A program made the position numbers and the translations under genes. Below are positions 38,330-46,774 of a DNA stretch of 64,000 bases, piece after piece. Source of the DNA: Geomonas subterranea (GTDB taxonomy: Bacteria > Desulfobacterota > Desulfuromonadia > Geobacterales > Geobacteraceae); assembly GCF_019063845.1 (NCBI RefSeq), contig NZ_CP077683.1, positions 3,402,501-3,466,500 of the forward strand. The letters run 5' to 3'. The notes beneath the pieces were generated by a model, which saw only the letters and a list, made by a program, of their open reading frames with translations, did not search any database and was not told the DNA's origin. Position 1 is the first letter of the stretch. Each line of letters begins with the position of its first letter.

Positions 38330-38373
38330 GCCCTCACCCGCCCTGCGGGCACCCTCTCCCGGAGGGGAGGGGA
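38330..38373. repeat. Extragenic palindromic repeat (CCTCACC / CCTCTCCC type)
   Basis: CCCTCACCCGCCCTGCGGGCACCC followed by a CTCTCCC..GGGGAGGGG stem; same family as 57346, with the extra small GCCC..GGGC hairpin. Confidence 0.75.
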
Positions 38374-38383
38374 TCCCAAAAGG

Positions 38384-38409
38384 AAAAGCCACCCCGAGGG
38401 GTGGCTTTT
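38384..38409 (-). terminator. Terminator of the dodecaheme cytochrome gene
   Basis: AAAAGCCACCCC, GA, GGGGTGGCTTTT. A 12-bp stem with A and T tracts, 27 bases beyond the cytochrome stop. Confidence 0.85.
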
Positions 38410-38435
38410 CGTACTGCTTCTGTCACTGCGGGTGA

Positions 38436-40451
38436 TTAATGTTCTTCTACATGCCCGCCGGTCATGCCCGCGCTGAAGGTATGGCAGTTGCTGCAGTCAT
38501 ACCCTTTGCCCTGGACGTGCCTGCTGTGTACGTCGTTGGCGGTAGTGAAGGACTTCAGGCTGTGGCAGTTGTCGCACAGCGTGGAGACCGCTTCCTTCAG
38601 CGGGTAGCCGGTGCCGTGGCAGGCCGCGCAGTTCTTGCGGTCGCGGTGGTTGCTGTGCAGCGAGGTGAAGCTCGTGTAGGTCTTCGCGCCGTGGCAGACG
38701 TCGCACATCTGGGCCGTGGTGCCGCGGCGGGTGTAGCCCAGGGTGGAGAACGGGATCCTGTTGGCGCCGGTGGTGACCTGGGGGTGGCAGCCGCCGTTCG
38801 CGCAGGAAACGGCGGTGGTCTTGGGACCGACACCGTGGAAGATCCCCTCGTACTGCTCGGTCGGGACGAAGGTGTGGGCGTTGTAGGTCATCCCCTGTGC
38901 TGCGGCGCCGAGCTGGATGGCGGTGGTGATGTCACCGGTCTCGAAGGCGTACTTGTTCTTCACCGGCAGGAGCTGTTTGGTGGTGGTTTCCATCGGCTGC
39001 GAACCCTGATGGAGCTTGAAGGGGAACAGCTTGGAGAACTTGCCGGCCGGGTCTTCGAAGGCGCCGTCGGGCTTGCTGATCACCTGCACGCCGCGGGCGT
39101 CGAGGCTGGCGGGATCCTTGAACTTGTAGAAGTGGCTGAAACCGTTGAACCAGGCGTAGGTCGGCATGACGTTGGTGGCCTTGATCATGGTCGGATCCCA
39201 GAGCGCCTTGGCGGTGTCGATCTCCATGACGGACCAATCACGGTTCATGTCGGTCGGGATGGTCTTGGCGAAGGTCGGCACGTGGCAGACCGAGCAGTTC
39301 ACCTTGTCGCTGTGGCGGTTCAGATCGGTGTAGCTCACGTTGGTGGAGCGGTGCGGGATGCGGGAGTGGCAGTTCTCGCAGCTAAGCGGTGCGGTGGTAT
39401 CGAGGGCGCGCATGTCGGAACCGCGGCCAGCCATCTTGTGGCTCGTAGTCCTGTGGCACTCCTGACAGTTGAAGTTCTGCCCGTCGGTGCCCATGTGCAC
39501 GTCGTAGGCCTTGGTGCAGGTCTTGTTGGTGGACTCGATGTCGCCGCGCTTGTAGTTGTCGCCGCCGCCGGACTTCTCGTGGCAGCGCATGCAGGCGGTA
39601 CGGTTGGGGCGGATCACGTTCTGCGCGATGGAAAGCACGTTCAGCCCGTCGGCCGGAACCATGGAGAAGGTGCCGTCGAGGTTCTGTACGACCTTCCTGG
39701 AGTAGCCGTTGCCGTGGCACATGAGGCAGTCGATGTTCTCAAGCTGCGCCTGGCTGGAGGTGGTGGAGGGCTTGAGGCCGTTACCCGCGTGGCAGACCGC
39801 GCAGCCGCCGGGGCCGGTGGTACCGTCGGTCTTCTGGAAGATGGTCAGCCAGTTCATGTCCGGCTGAATGCAGAAGTTGTTGATGCCACCAAGCTTCGAG
39901 GCCTTGGAACCGGAGGCCGCCAGCTCGATCGCCTTCTGGTTGTCGCCGGTCCACTGGTAGTGCACCGATCCGAACATGGCGCTCGCCTGGGTCGCGTGGC
40001 AGGCGCTGGTGATGCAGGTGGCGGGACCGTTGTACGAGGTCACGTAGCTCACATGGCTCGGCACCGGGAGCTGCACCTTGAAGGTTGTGGAGCCGGTGCC
40101 GGTATTACCGCTGGTGTCGGTGAAGCTGACCGTCGCAGTGTAGGTCCCTTTGGGGGCGGAACTGGAGAGGGTGTAGTTGTAGTAGGCAAAGCCGGTGTAC
40201 GGGTCCTTGCTCATGGCGACGCCGTTCAAAAGCGTGGTGCCGCTGGGGTTCTTGATGGTGACGTTGGCGTAGCGGATGCTGCCCGTGGTGACCCTGGTGG
40301 TGCCGTTCTCTGCGTTGGCCTTGACGGTGACGACGGAGCTCTGCCCGTAGTTCAGCTTGTTGGTCGCCGTCTGCACCGACAGTGTCGCGCCGAAAGCGGT
40401 CCCGTAGAAGGACGCCAGCAGCACGCCCCCTACCAGTACGGATTTCTTCAT
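38436..40451 (-). CDS. Exported 12-heme c-type cytochrome with N-terminal Ig-like domain
   Basis: Electron-transfer protein of 671 residues. A signal peptide (MKKSVLVGGVLLASFYGTAFG) is followed by an immunoglobulin-like beta domain (about 25-125, TYTATVSFTDTSGN), then the heme region. Ten CxxCH motifs are visible (CAVCH, CLMCH, CMRCH, CQECH, CENCH, CSVCH, CDVCH, CAACH, CDNCH, CSNCH) plus two CX4CH motifs (CITSACH, CANGGCH), giving twelve candidate hemes. AAGGAGG precedes the ATG. There is no lipobox, so it is periplasmic or exported to the surface. A role in extracellular electron transfer is likely from the organism type but not shown. A candidate sigma-54 promoter lies upstream. Confidence 0.9.
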   Translation of the reverse strand: MKKSVLVGGVLLASFYGTAFGATLSVQTATNKLNYGQSSVVTVKANAENGTTRVTTGSIRYANVTIKNPSGTTLLNGVAMSKDPYTGFAYYNYTLSSSAPKGTYTATVSFTDTSGNTGTGSTTFKVQLPVPSHVSYVTSYNGPATCITSACHATQASAMFGSVHYQWTGDNQKAIELAASGSKASKLGGINNFCIQPDMNWLTIFQKTDGTTGPGGCAVCHAGNGLKPSTTSSQAQLENIDCLMCHGNGYSRKVVQNLDGTFSMVPADGLNVLSIAQNVIRPNRTACMRCHEKSGGGDNYKRGDIESTNKTCTKAYDVHMGTDGQNFNCQECHRTTSHKMAGRGSDMRALDTTAPLSCENCHSRIPHRSTNVSYTDLNRHSDKVNCSVCHVPTFAKTIPTDMNRDWSVMEIDTAKALWDPTMIKATNVMPTYAWFNGFSHFYKFKDPASLDARGVQVISKPDGAFEDPAGKFSKLFPFKLHQGSQPMETTTKQLLPVKNKYAFETGDITTAIQLGAAAQGMTYNAHTFVPTEQYEGIFHGVGPKTTAVSCANGGCHPQVTTGANRIPFSTLGYTRRGTTAQMCDVCHGAKTYTSFTSLHSNHRDRKNCAACHGTGYPLKEAVSTLCDNCHSLKSFTTANDVHSRHVQGKGYDCSNCHTFSAGMTGGHVEEH

Positions 40452-40539
40452 GTCTGCCTCCTTGGAATATTTTCCCTGCAGTGATGAATCAACAGTCTTC
40501 CGTGGCCACGGTTGCTGTATTCACAAACCTCCGCTAATA

Positions 40540-40556
40540 AGCAACCCTTATACCAA
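40540..40556 (-). promoter_or_regulatory. Candidate sigma-54 promoter of the cytochrome gene
   Basis: On the minus strand TTGGTATA, four bases, TTGCT: a full -12 element and a partial -24 element with GG-N10-GC spacing, 10 of 13 matches. The expected start point is about 77 bases before the ATG. Confidence 0.45.
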
Positions 40557-40614
40557 GTTTCACTTTTTGAATAAGTAGCTGTTTTTGCTAATTAAAATAT
40601 TGGCCGCACCTTTG

Positions 40615-40665
40615 CAGGGCGCACCCTGTAGGTGGGGCTCCTCACCTGCTTGGGTGTTTTACACC
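40615..40665. repeat. Three consecutive inverted repeats in the divergent region
   Basis: CAGGG..CCCTG (40615-40628), AGGTG..CACCT (40630-40647) and GGTGTTTTACACC (40653-40665) lie end to end between the cytochrome and propeller genes. They could be tandem regulator sites upstream of the cytochrome promoter or a structured RNA leader. Confidence 0.5.
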
Positions 40666-40701
40666 ACAGCTTAGGGTGAAATGCCTATTAGAACTGAAGC
40701 G

Positions 40702-40730
40702 TTGACATGCTAAGGAAAATTTCATACAAA
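40702..40730 (+). promoter_or_regulatory. Candidate sigma-70 promoter of the propeller protein gene
   Basis: A perfect TTGACA (40702-40707), 17-base spacer, TACAAA (40725-40730). About 43 bases from the expected start point to the ATG at 40780. Confidence 0.5.
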
Positions 40731-40779
40731 TGCAGGCGGCGGAACCGGCCCGAGCCTGGATATGCCGAGGGAGGAAGCT

Positions 40780-41742
40780 ATGAAAATGACGCTGTGCGGG
40801 ATCTTGGTATCCCTGTTGATCGGCTCCGTGTGCGGCGCCGACGAAATCCCGGTCAAGCAGATCGCATCGGGAGTGGGAACCAGGCAGTATCCCGACATCT
40901 ACGGCAGCCGCGTGGTCTGGCAGGATACCCGCAACGGCAAGGCCGACATCTACCTTTATGATATAGAAACCGGAACCGAAACCCGGATCACCCAAGGGGA
41001 GGTTAACCACAAGAAGCCGCGCATTTATGGCAACAGGATCTACTGGCAGGATTACCGCAACGGGACGTCGGACATCTACATGTACGACCTGGCCGAGGGG
41101 AAGGAGGCGCCGGTGGTGCTTTCGGGCGTCCCCAAGGTCGACCTGACCGTTTCGGATCGCTACCTTGCCTGGACCGAGATGAGCGACGGCAGGGAGACGC
41201 TCTGCCTCTACGACCTGCTCACGATGAAGGAGAAACGGATGGAAGCCGGGCCGGCGGCGCAAGGCTTTGCCGCCCTGGGCGTCGATTACCTGGCCTGGAA
41301 GGATGAGCGTAACGATTCCGGCGACATCTACCTGTACGACCTGGCCAAGAGTAAGGAAATGCGGGTGACCTCCAATCCTGAGGCCCAGTGGTCACCGTCG
41401 GTCTACGACAGCCTGGTGGTCTGGGAGGACAACCGCAACAAGGACGTGCTCCCCAACTACGACATCTATCTTTTCGACATCAACAGCAGACAGGAGCGAA
41501 GGCTCACCAAGAGCGACGCCAACCAGCGCTTTCCGCGCATCTGGGGCACCAAGGTGGTGTTTGTGGACAACTCGAAGGGAGAACTCGAGAACATCCATGT
41601 CCTGGACCTGGTTACCGGAAAAGAGACCGCCCTCGCCAACTGCAGCCAGGACCGGTACACGCCCGCCATCTACGGCAACCATGTGGTCTTCAGCGACTTG
41701 AACGGCATCTACCTCGCTGACATCGGAAATTCGAGCCGCTAA
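40780..41742 (+). CDS. Exported TolB-like beta-propeller repeat protein
   Basis: Periplasmic or surface protein of 320 residues. I chose the ATG at 40780, which follows GAGGGAGG; an in-frame start 18 bases upstream lacks one. A signal peptide (LCGILVSLLIGSVCG) precedes about six repeats of the form YGxRVVWQDxRNGxxDIYLYD..TGxExRIT, each a propeller blade of the TolB/WD40-like class. Such proteins often serve as binding platforms. It is divergent from the cytochrome gene, though a link between them is only positional. Confidence 0.8.
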   Translation: MKMTLCGILVSLLIGSVCGADEIPVKQIASGVGTRQYPDIYGSRVVWQDTRNGKADIYLYDIETGTETRITQGEVNHKKPRIYGNRIYWQDYRNGTSDIYMYDLAEGKEAPVVLSGVPKVDLTVSDRYLAWTEMSDGRETLCLYDLLTMKEKRMEAGPAAQGFAALGVDYLAWKDERNDSGDIYLYDLAKSKEMRVTSNPEAQWSPSVYDSLVVWEDNRNKDVLPNYDIYLFDINSRQERRLTKSDANQRFPRIWGTKVVFVDNSKGELENIHVLDLVTGKETALANCSQDRYTPAIYGNHVVFSDLNGIYLADIGNSSR

Positions 41743-41931
41743 TTCTTAAACCCGTCTCGCCCCCTCCAGCCGGCGGTGTAACGGTCAAGTGCCGGCACCG
41801 CGAAATGGATCACTGCGCCTTGGAGTCAACAGGGAAACGGGACGGGCTGCATCAAGTAGCTGGTTGTGTTTCGGTTGCAGATGCGTTATAAACGCTCTCG
41901 TTCGCTGCAATCTTTGCGCGGGCACAACGCT

Positions 41932-42267
41932 ATGATCTACAAGAACCTGAGCCATAGAAGCCTCCTGGTGCTGGTCACCTGCCTCACCTCGATCTGCATC
42001 CTCACCTTCGGGATGCGGGGGCCGGACCTGTCACGTCCGAACCGCCCCAAATCAAAGCCCCGCGCCTACATCGAGGAGCAGTTCAAGAAGTCGCAGGAGA
42101 CGGTAGCCAAGAAGTCCCTGGACCAGTCCCCGGCCGAACTGACTGCGAGCTGCGAACCCGTTCGCGACGCCACCTCCGACGCCGCATGCCACCCCGTCTT
42201 CCAAGGCGTGCAAGTCTCCCCCTTTCTCTCGGAGCTTACCCGGGGCCCGCCTGCTTTCGCCACCTGA
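41932..42267 (+). CDS. Small single-pass membrane protein, hypothetical
   Basis: A possible 111-residue protein. I chose the ATG at 41932; no good ribosome site precedes it. One hydrophobic segment (SLLVLVTCLTSICILTFG) near the N-terminus is followed by a Lys/Pro-rich stretch and a region with two Cys. I recognise no family. Codon positions look similar to neighbours, but support is limited, and the start could differ. It lies between the propeller gene and pal. Confidence 0.4.
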   Translation: MIYKNLSHRSLLVLVTCLTSICILTFGMRGPDLSRPNRPKSKPRAYIEEQFKKSQETVAKKSLDQSPAELTASCEPVRDATSDAACHPVFQGVQVSPFLSELTRGPPAFAT

Positions 42268-42385
42268 CATCCAGCACCCGACGCCACCGTTTCCGCAGTC
42301 GCAGCAGCACATGAGCCGCGGTTGATTGCGCCCGCACGCGCGTCGTCCCGCTCACCTATAACGGAACCATAAAGAGAGGAACTCC

Positions 42386-42985
42386 ATGAAAACAACTTTG
42401 AAGCGACTGGTACCGGTCCTTTGCACCGGCGTATTCATCTTCAGCGGCTGCGCCAGGCAGCAGGCCGTCAAGGCCGACCAGGCCGTGGCCCCCTCGGCGA
42501 CCACCCAGCAGGCGGCACCCGCCAGGATCGAGGCACCCGCAGCGCCGCAGCAAACAGCACCCACCACGACGGCGCTCCCCGCGACCACCATCAAGACGGA
42601 CCCGATCCAGTCGCAGCCCGCCGCGCTGACCAAGAACGAAACCGCCCTCGCCGGCGCGCTCGAGAAGATCTATTTCGACTTCGACTCGGACGTACTGAGC
42701 GACGCAGCCCGCAAGACCCTGACCGACAATTACGCCAAGCTGAAGACGATGCCCAACGTGAAGATCCGCATCGAGGGGAACTGCGACGAGCGCGGCTCGG
42801 ATGAGTACAACCTCGCCCTGAGCGAGCGCCGCGCCCAGTCCGCCATGAAATACCTGGTGGCCCTTGGGATTCCCGCCAGCCGCCTCTCCACCATCGGCTA
42901 CGGCGAGGAGAAGCCCGCCGTCGCCGGCCACGACGAAGCCGCGTGGGGCAAGAACAGGCGCGACGAGTTTACCATCAACAAGTAG
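42386..42985 (+). CDS. pal: OmpA-family peptidoglycan-associated lipoprotein (Pal-like)
   Basis: Outer-membrane lipoprotein that binds peptidoglycan. The lipobox is FSGC with Cys22 acylated. Residues 25-85 are an Ala/Pro/Gln/Thr linker; the C-terminal OmpA domain begins KIYFDFDSDVLSDAARKTL and contains VKIRIEGNCDERGSDEYNLAL and RRAQSAMKYL with the ligand-binding Asp and Arg (ERGSDEYN, NRRDEF). GAGAGGAA lies upstream of the ATG. Length (199) fits Pal. No tol genes are adjacent, so it could be one of several OmpA-like lipoproteins. Confidence 0.82.
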   Translation: MKTTLKRLVPVLCTGVFIFSGCARQQAVKADQAVAPSATTQQAAPARIEAPAAPQQTAPTTTALPATTIKTDPIQSQPAALTKNETALAGALEKIYFDFDSDVLSDAARKTLTDNYAKLKTMPNVKIRIEGNCDERGSDEYNLALSERRAQSAMKYLVALGIPASRLSTIGYGEEKPAVAGHDEAAWGKNRRDEFTINK

Positions 42986-43011
42986 GCTTTCTCTTCACCC
43001 CGAAACGAGCA

Positions 43012-43044
43012 GAGGGGGGCGCAACGCGGCCCCCTCCGTGTTTT
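43012..43044 (+). terminator. Terminator after pal
   Basis: GAGGGGG pairs with CCCCCTC across a GC-rich loop, followed by CGTGTTTT. The remaining bases up to 43321 show no gene. Confidence 0.6.
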
Positions 43045-43321
43045 CAGACCTTACCTTCACAACAGATGATGAAGCCGTAGTGCCCACTCCCACCTAAGGC
43101 AGCCCCCCTTCTCTCGGAAAAGCTCATCGCCCAGGTTGCCTCTCACGGTACGGTACTGTTGTCGTCCGAACCGCACGCCGGCCCGTTCTCTTCATGCTTC
43201 ACCTCCTGACCCGTTTGCGATAGGGGAGACTAAGCCCCCACATCTGGTATTCTAGAGGGCGCTGAATTAACAAAAACCAACACCCCCCCCGGATCATTCA
43301 ATGGTGGAAAAGGAGAAAGCC

Positions 43322-44398
43322 ATGACAGCAGCGAGCAGCAGAGTCGTCGTGATTACCGGTGCCTCGGCCGGCGTGGGGCGCGCCACTGCACACGCCTTCG
43401 CCAGCGAGGGGGCGAGCATCGGCCTTATCGCCAGGGACCGCGAGCGGCTGGACGCAGCCAGGCAAGAGGTGGAACGGCTAGGGGGGAGAGGGCTGGTGCT
43501 GGTGGGGGACGTGGCCGACGCGCGGCGCGTCGAGGAGGCGGCGTCCGAGGTGGAACGGGAGTTCGGCCCCATCGACGTCTGGGTGAACAACGCCATGACC
43601 TCGGTGTTTTCCTCGTTCAAGGAGATGACCCCTGAGGAGTTCAGGCGGGTGACTGAGGTGACCTACCTGGGCGCGGTGCACGGCACCATGGCGGCCCTAA
43701 AGCGGATGCTGCCGCGCGACCGGGGCATGGTGATCCAGGTGGGGTCGGCGCTGTCGGAGCGGAGCATCCCGCTGCAGTCCGCCTACTGCGGCGCCAAGCA
43801 CGGCATGAGGGGCTTCACCGACTCGATCCGGTGCGAACTGATCCACGCAAAGAGCCGGGTGCACCTCACCATGGTGCAGCTTCCCGCGATGAACACGCCG
43901 CAGTTCGACTGGGTGGAATCGCGCCTTCCCAACCGGCCGCAGCCGGTCCCCCCGATCTACCAGCCCGAGGTCGCGGCCAACGCCATCGTCTGGGCGTCGC
44001 ACCACCGGCGCCGTGAGATCTACGTGGGGCTCCCGACCGTGAAGGCGATGTGGGGCAACAAGTTCATCGCCGGCCTGCTCGATCTCTACCTGGGTCTCAC
44101 CGGGTACAAGTCACAGCAGACCGGCGAGCCGGAGCGGCCCGACCGCCCTGCCAACCTGTGGGAAAGCGTTCCCGGCCCGTACGGCGCGCACGGGCGGTTC
44201 GACGCCCGCTCCACTGCCTTCAGCACCCAGGTCTGGCTCTCGGAGCACAGGTGGGGCCTGGGTATCCTCCTGGCCGGCAGCATCACTGCCGCCACCCTCT
44301 TCTCCCGGTCCCGCCACACCGGACACCGCTGTGGAAAATCGGGGCGGCCAGCCCGAAGTAAGTCATCCGGGCCGCAATGGCAGCCGCGAGCGAGATAA
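43322..44398 (+). CDS. Short-chain dehydrogenase/reductase with C-terminal membrane segment
   Basis: NAD(P)-dependent oxidoreductase of 358 residues. I chose the ATG at 43322, which follows AAAGGAGAAAGCC; an ATG seven codons earlier lacks a ribosome site. Cofactor motif TGASAGVGRATA, the NNAM segment, catalytic Ser in QVGSALSE and Tyr/Lys in YCGAKHG are present. The extra 80 C-terminal residues contain one hydrophobic helix (LGILLAGSITAATLF) and then a basic tail, so it may be membrane-anchored. The last 25 residues look unlike normal protein and could come from a lost stop codon. Confidence 0.82.
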   Translation: MTAASSRVVVITGASAGVGRATAHAFASEGASIGLIARDRERLDAARQEVERLGGRGLVLVGDVADARRVEEAASEVEREFGPIDVWVNNAMTSVFSSFKEMTPEEFRRVTEVTYLGAVHGTMAALKRMLPRDRGMVIQVGSALSERSIPLQSAYCGAKHGMRGFTDSIRCELIHAKSRVHLTMVQLPAMNTPQFDWVESRLPNRPQPVPPIYQPEVAANAIVWASHHRRREIYVGLPTVKAMWGNKFIAGLLDLYLGLTGYKSQQTGEPERPDRPANLWESVPGPYGAHGRFDARSTAFSTQVWLSEHRWGLGILLAGSITAATLFSRSRHTGHRCGKSGRPARSKSSGPQWQPRAR

Positions 44399-44482
44399 AA
44401 AGGAACCTGCCGACGGTGAAGAAGGTGTACATGGAGGCGGAAGGGAAGAAAAGGGAATAAAGAGAGCGTGTACCGGGAAATC

Positions 44483-44516
44483 AAAGGGGGGGGCGGCTTT
44501 TGGCCGTCCCCCCTTT
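44483..44516. terminator. Bidirectional terminator
   Basis: AAAGGGGGG-CGGC, TTTTG loop region, GCCGTCCCCCCTTTT. It lies 9 bases beyond the stop of the minus-strand double receiver and after the dehydrogenase. Confidence 0.8.
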
Positions 44517-44524
44517 TCCCTGCG

Positions 44525-45262
44525 TCACTCTTTGCTCTTCTTGAAATAGGCCAGGAACTCCTGGCGCGTGAGCCATTTCTTGCGCACCAGGTGCTCGATG
44601 CTGCGGCTCATGGCCTGGCGCTCGCCGTCCTTCATCTCCCCCTTGAGCAGCACGAAGAACGGGATGTTCCGCGTCTGCGGGTAGAGCCGGAAACGCTCCA
44701 GCAGCTCGAATGCGGCCTGGTCCGGGAGCATCAGCGAGCAGAACATCATGTAGGGATGGACGATGGTGCCAAGCGCCACCGCCTCCTTGCCGGTGTAGGC
44801 ATTCACCACCTCGAAGCCGAGCTTGGTGATGGCGTGCTGCACCTGCTCCTCTCCCTTGCGGGTCACCATCATCACCTGCAGGTCGTAGTCATCGGACTCG
44901 TCGGTGAGCCCAAGTTGCTTCAGCTTCTTGGTCATGTAGGGCGTGTCGATGGGGAGGGTGAAAAAGCCCGCCACCGGGAACACGGCACCCACCTGGCCGA
45001 TCTCGCTCAGGTATATGGGGAGGATCGGGATCTCCCGCGTCGCAGGGTTCTCCTTGAGGCTCAGCAGCACGCCCCAGCCGTCGTCGGACCAGGGGGAGAG
45101 ATCCAGCAGGATCGCCCTCGGGGTGCAGCCGGAGAGTTCCGATACCTTGGCGGTCCTGGCGCGGTGCCCACCTTCGGCGAGGTAGCTGCACACGACGGCT
45201 CCCCGCTCCACCCTCTCGCCCAGTCCCATGATCCAGAGTTCTCGCTCGTCACATTCGATCAT
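44525..45262 (-). CDS. Protein with two degenerate response-regulator receiver domains
   Basis: A 245-residue cytoplasmic protein. The first receiver-like fold (about 1-110) keeps the acceptor Asp in AILLDLSPWSDDGWGVL but lacks the usual N-terminal acidic pair. The second (about 125-245) opens LQVMMVTRKGEEQVQHAI and has CSLMLPD where the acceptor Asp is expected, so it is probably not phosphorylated. AAGGAG precedes the ATG. No output domain is attached. A scaffold or protein-interaction role is inferred; no partner kinase is adjacent. Confidence 0.65.
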   Translation of the reverse strand: MIECDERELWIMGLGERVERGAVVCSYLAEGGHRARTAKVSELSGCTPRAILLDLSPWSDDGWGVLLSLKENPATREIPILPIYLSEIGQVGAVFPVAGFFTLPIDTPYMTKKLKQLGLTDESDDYDLQVMMVTRKGEEQVQHAITKLGFEVVNAYTGKEAVALGTIVHPYMMFCSLMLPDQAAFELLERFRLYPQTRNIPFFVLLKGEMKDGERQAMSRSIEHLVRKKWLTRQEFLAYFKKSKE

Positions 45263-45572
45263 CGGTACTCCTTTATCGTTCCCGTCTCCGCGCTTCGCTG
45301 CGCGTCCGCGTCAGGCGAGGCGGTTCCGGGTGCCGAATTTTTAATGGTTTGCAGGGCGCCGTCGCCCCGGACCCGGCCCGCGGCCACCGGCCGCGACGCC
45401 GCTCCTGAAGCGTCGTTTCCACTTTTCCCCAGTGGACTACCCTGAGAATTTTTAATAAATAACATATTTTGCCGACAGAGCAAGAAAAAGTTACGTGCTG
45501 TTGAATCTGCCGGCGATATGTGATACCAATCGCAGATCGTTTTTCGGGTATCGCGTAAAGGAGGGGAAGCTT

Positions 45573-46679
45573 ATGAAGAGCAAGGTGTTTTTCGCGGATA
45601 TGAGGGCCGGTGCCAAGGAGAACCTGTTCGGCAAGATCGGCCGCCTGATGCAGCAGGCCGGGCTGGCGCAGAGCGTGGCGGCGGGAGATCTGGTGGCGGT
45701 GAAGGTGCACTTCGGCGAGCGGGGCAACCACACCTTCATCCGCCCCATCTTCCTGCGCCGCGTGGTGGACGAGATCAAGGCGCTGGAGGGGAAGCCGTTT
45801 CTGACCGACTCCTCCACCCTGTATCCGGGCGAACGCAAGGAGGCGGTCTCCGCGCTGGCCTGCGCCGTGGAAAACGGTTTCGCCTACGTGGTGGTCAACG
45901 CGCCGCTCATCATGTGCGACGGCCTCAAGGGGCATAACGCGAGGGACGTGCAGGTGGACGGCGAGATCCTGAAGACGGTGAACATAGGCGCCGAGATCCT
46001 GGAGGCGGACGCGCTCATCGCGGTGTCGCACTTCAAGTGCCACGAACTGACCGGGTTCGGCGGGACCCTGAAGAACCTCGGCATGGGGTGCTCGAGCCGT
46101 ACCGGGAAGATGCAGCAGCACTCCACGGTGGCGCCCAAGGTAGCGGAGCGGTTCTGCAACGGCTGCGGCGTCTGCCTTAAGTCCTGCGCCCACGCCGCCA
46201 TCACCCTCATCGAGGGGAAAGCCCAGATCGACCCCGCCGCCTGCGTCGGGTGCAGCCGCTGCATCACCGCCTGCCAGAGAAAGGCGATCAACATCCAGTG
46301 GAACGAAAGCGCGTCGCTGGTGATGCGCAAGATGGCGGAGTACGCCAAGGGTGCGCTCCACGGCAAGCAGGGGAAGACCCTCTTTTTGAACTTCATCACC
46401 CAGGTCTCGCCCGCCTGCGACTGCTACGGGCACGCCGACGCCCCCATCGTCAACGACATCGGCATCTGCGCCTCGGCCGACCCGGTGGCGCTGGACCAGG
46501 CCTGCGCTGACCTGGTCAACAACGCACGCGGCAACCACGAGACCGCGCTCGCTACAGGGCATGAGCCCGGCGGCGACAAGTTCCGCGGTGTTCACCCCGA
46601 GATCGACTGGGAGGTGCAACTGGAGCACGCCGAGAAGATCGGGGTCGGGACCAGGAGCTACGACCTGATCAGAATCTGA
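45573..46679 (+). CDS. DUF362-domain protein with two 4Fe-4S clusters
   Basis: Cytoplasmic iron-sulfur protein of 368 residues. I chose the ATG at 45573 (MKSKVFFADMR) because AAGGAGGGG lies just before it; the frame is open 26 codons further. The N-terminal DUF362 fold shows VAVKVHFGERGNHTFIRP and SHFKCHELTGFGGTLKN; then come ferredoxin motifs CNGCGVCLKSCAHAA and CVGCSRCITACQRKA, and a return to DUF362 sequence (DIGICASADPVALDQAC). Function is unknown, probably electron transfer or a redox enzyme. The 310-base gap upstream is AT-rich near 45450 and shows no other gene. Confidence 0.82.
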   Translation: MKSKVFFADMRAGAKENLFGKIGRLMQQAGLAQSVAAGDLVAVKVHFGERGNHTFIRPIFLRRVVDEIKALEGKPFLTDSSTLYPGERKEAVSALACAVENGFAYVVVNAPLIMCDGLKGHNARDVQVDGEILKTVNIGAEILEADALIAVSHFKCHELTGFGGTLKNLGMGCSSRTGKMQQHSTVAPKVAERFCNGCGVCLKSCAHAAITLIEGKAQIDPAACVGCSRCITACQRKAINIQWNESASLVMRKMAEYAKGALHGKQGKTLFLNFITQVSPACDCYGHADAPIVNDIGICASADPVALDQACADLVNNARGNHETALATGHEPGGDKFRGVHPEIDWEVQLEHAEKIGVGTRSYDLIRI

Positions 46680-46705
46680 AACCTCTTGCGATGACCTTCA
46701 CTGTT

Positions 46706-46749
46706 CCCCTCTCCCCCCGGGAGAGGGTGCCCGAAGGGCGGGTGAGGGA
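46706..46749. repeat. Extragenic palindromic repeat, inverted copy
   Basis: CCCCTCTCCC..GGGAGAGGG stem, then GTGCCCGAAGGGCGGGTGAGGG: reverse orientation of the 57346 type, between convergent genes. Confidence 0.75.
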
Positions 46750-46774
46750 TAGCGGAGCTGACCCTCCACCTGCC

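Noticed and set aside
38439-40484. 681-codon open frame on the plus strand, antisense to the cytochrome gene
   Set aside because: It is Gly/Val/Ala-rich shadow sequence of a GC-rich gene; the minus strand encodes twelve heme motifs and a signal peptide with a proper ribosome site.
40452-40779. Cyclic di-GMP (GEMM) riboswitch upstream of the cytochrome, as is common in Geobacter
   Set aside because: The hairpins present lack the conserved GEMM core sequences; only generic stems are seen.
44288-44432. 49-codon hydrophobic frame on the minus strand (MYTFFTVGRF...) overlapping the dehydrogenase end
   Set aside because: It reads like membrane protein, but has no ribosome site and overlaps another gene; could be a remnant, not enough to call.
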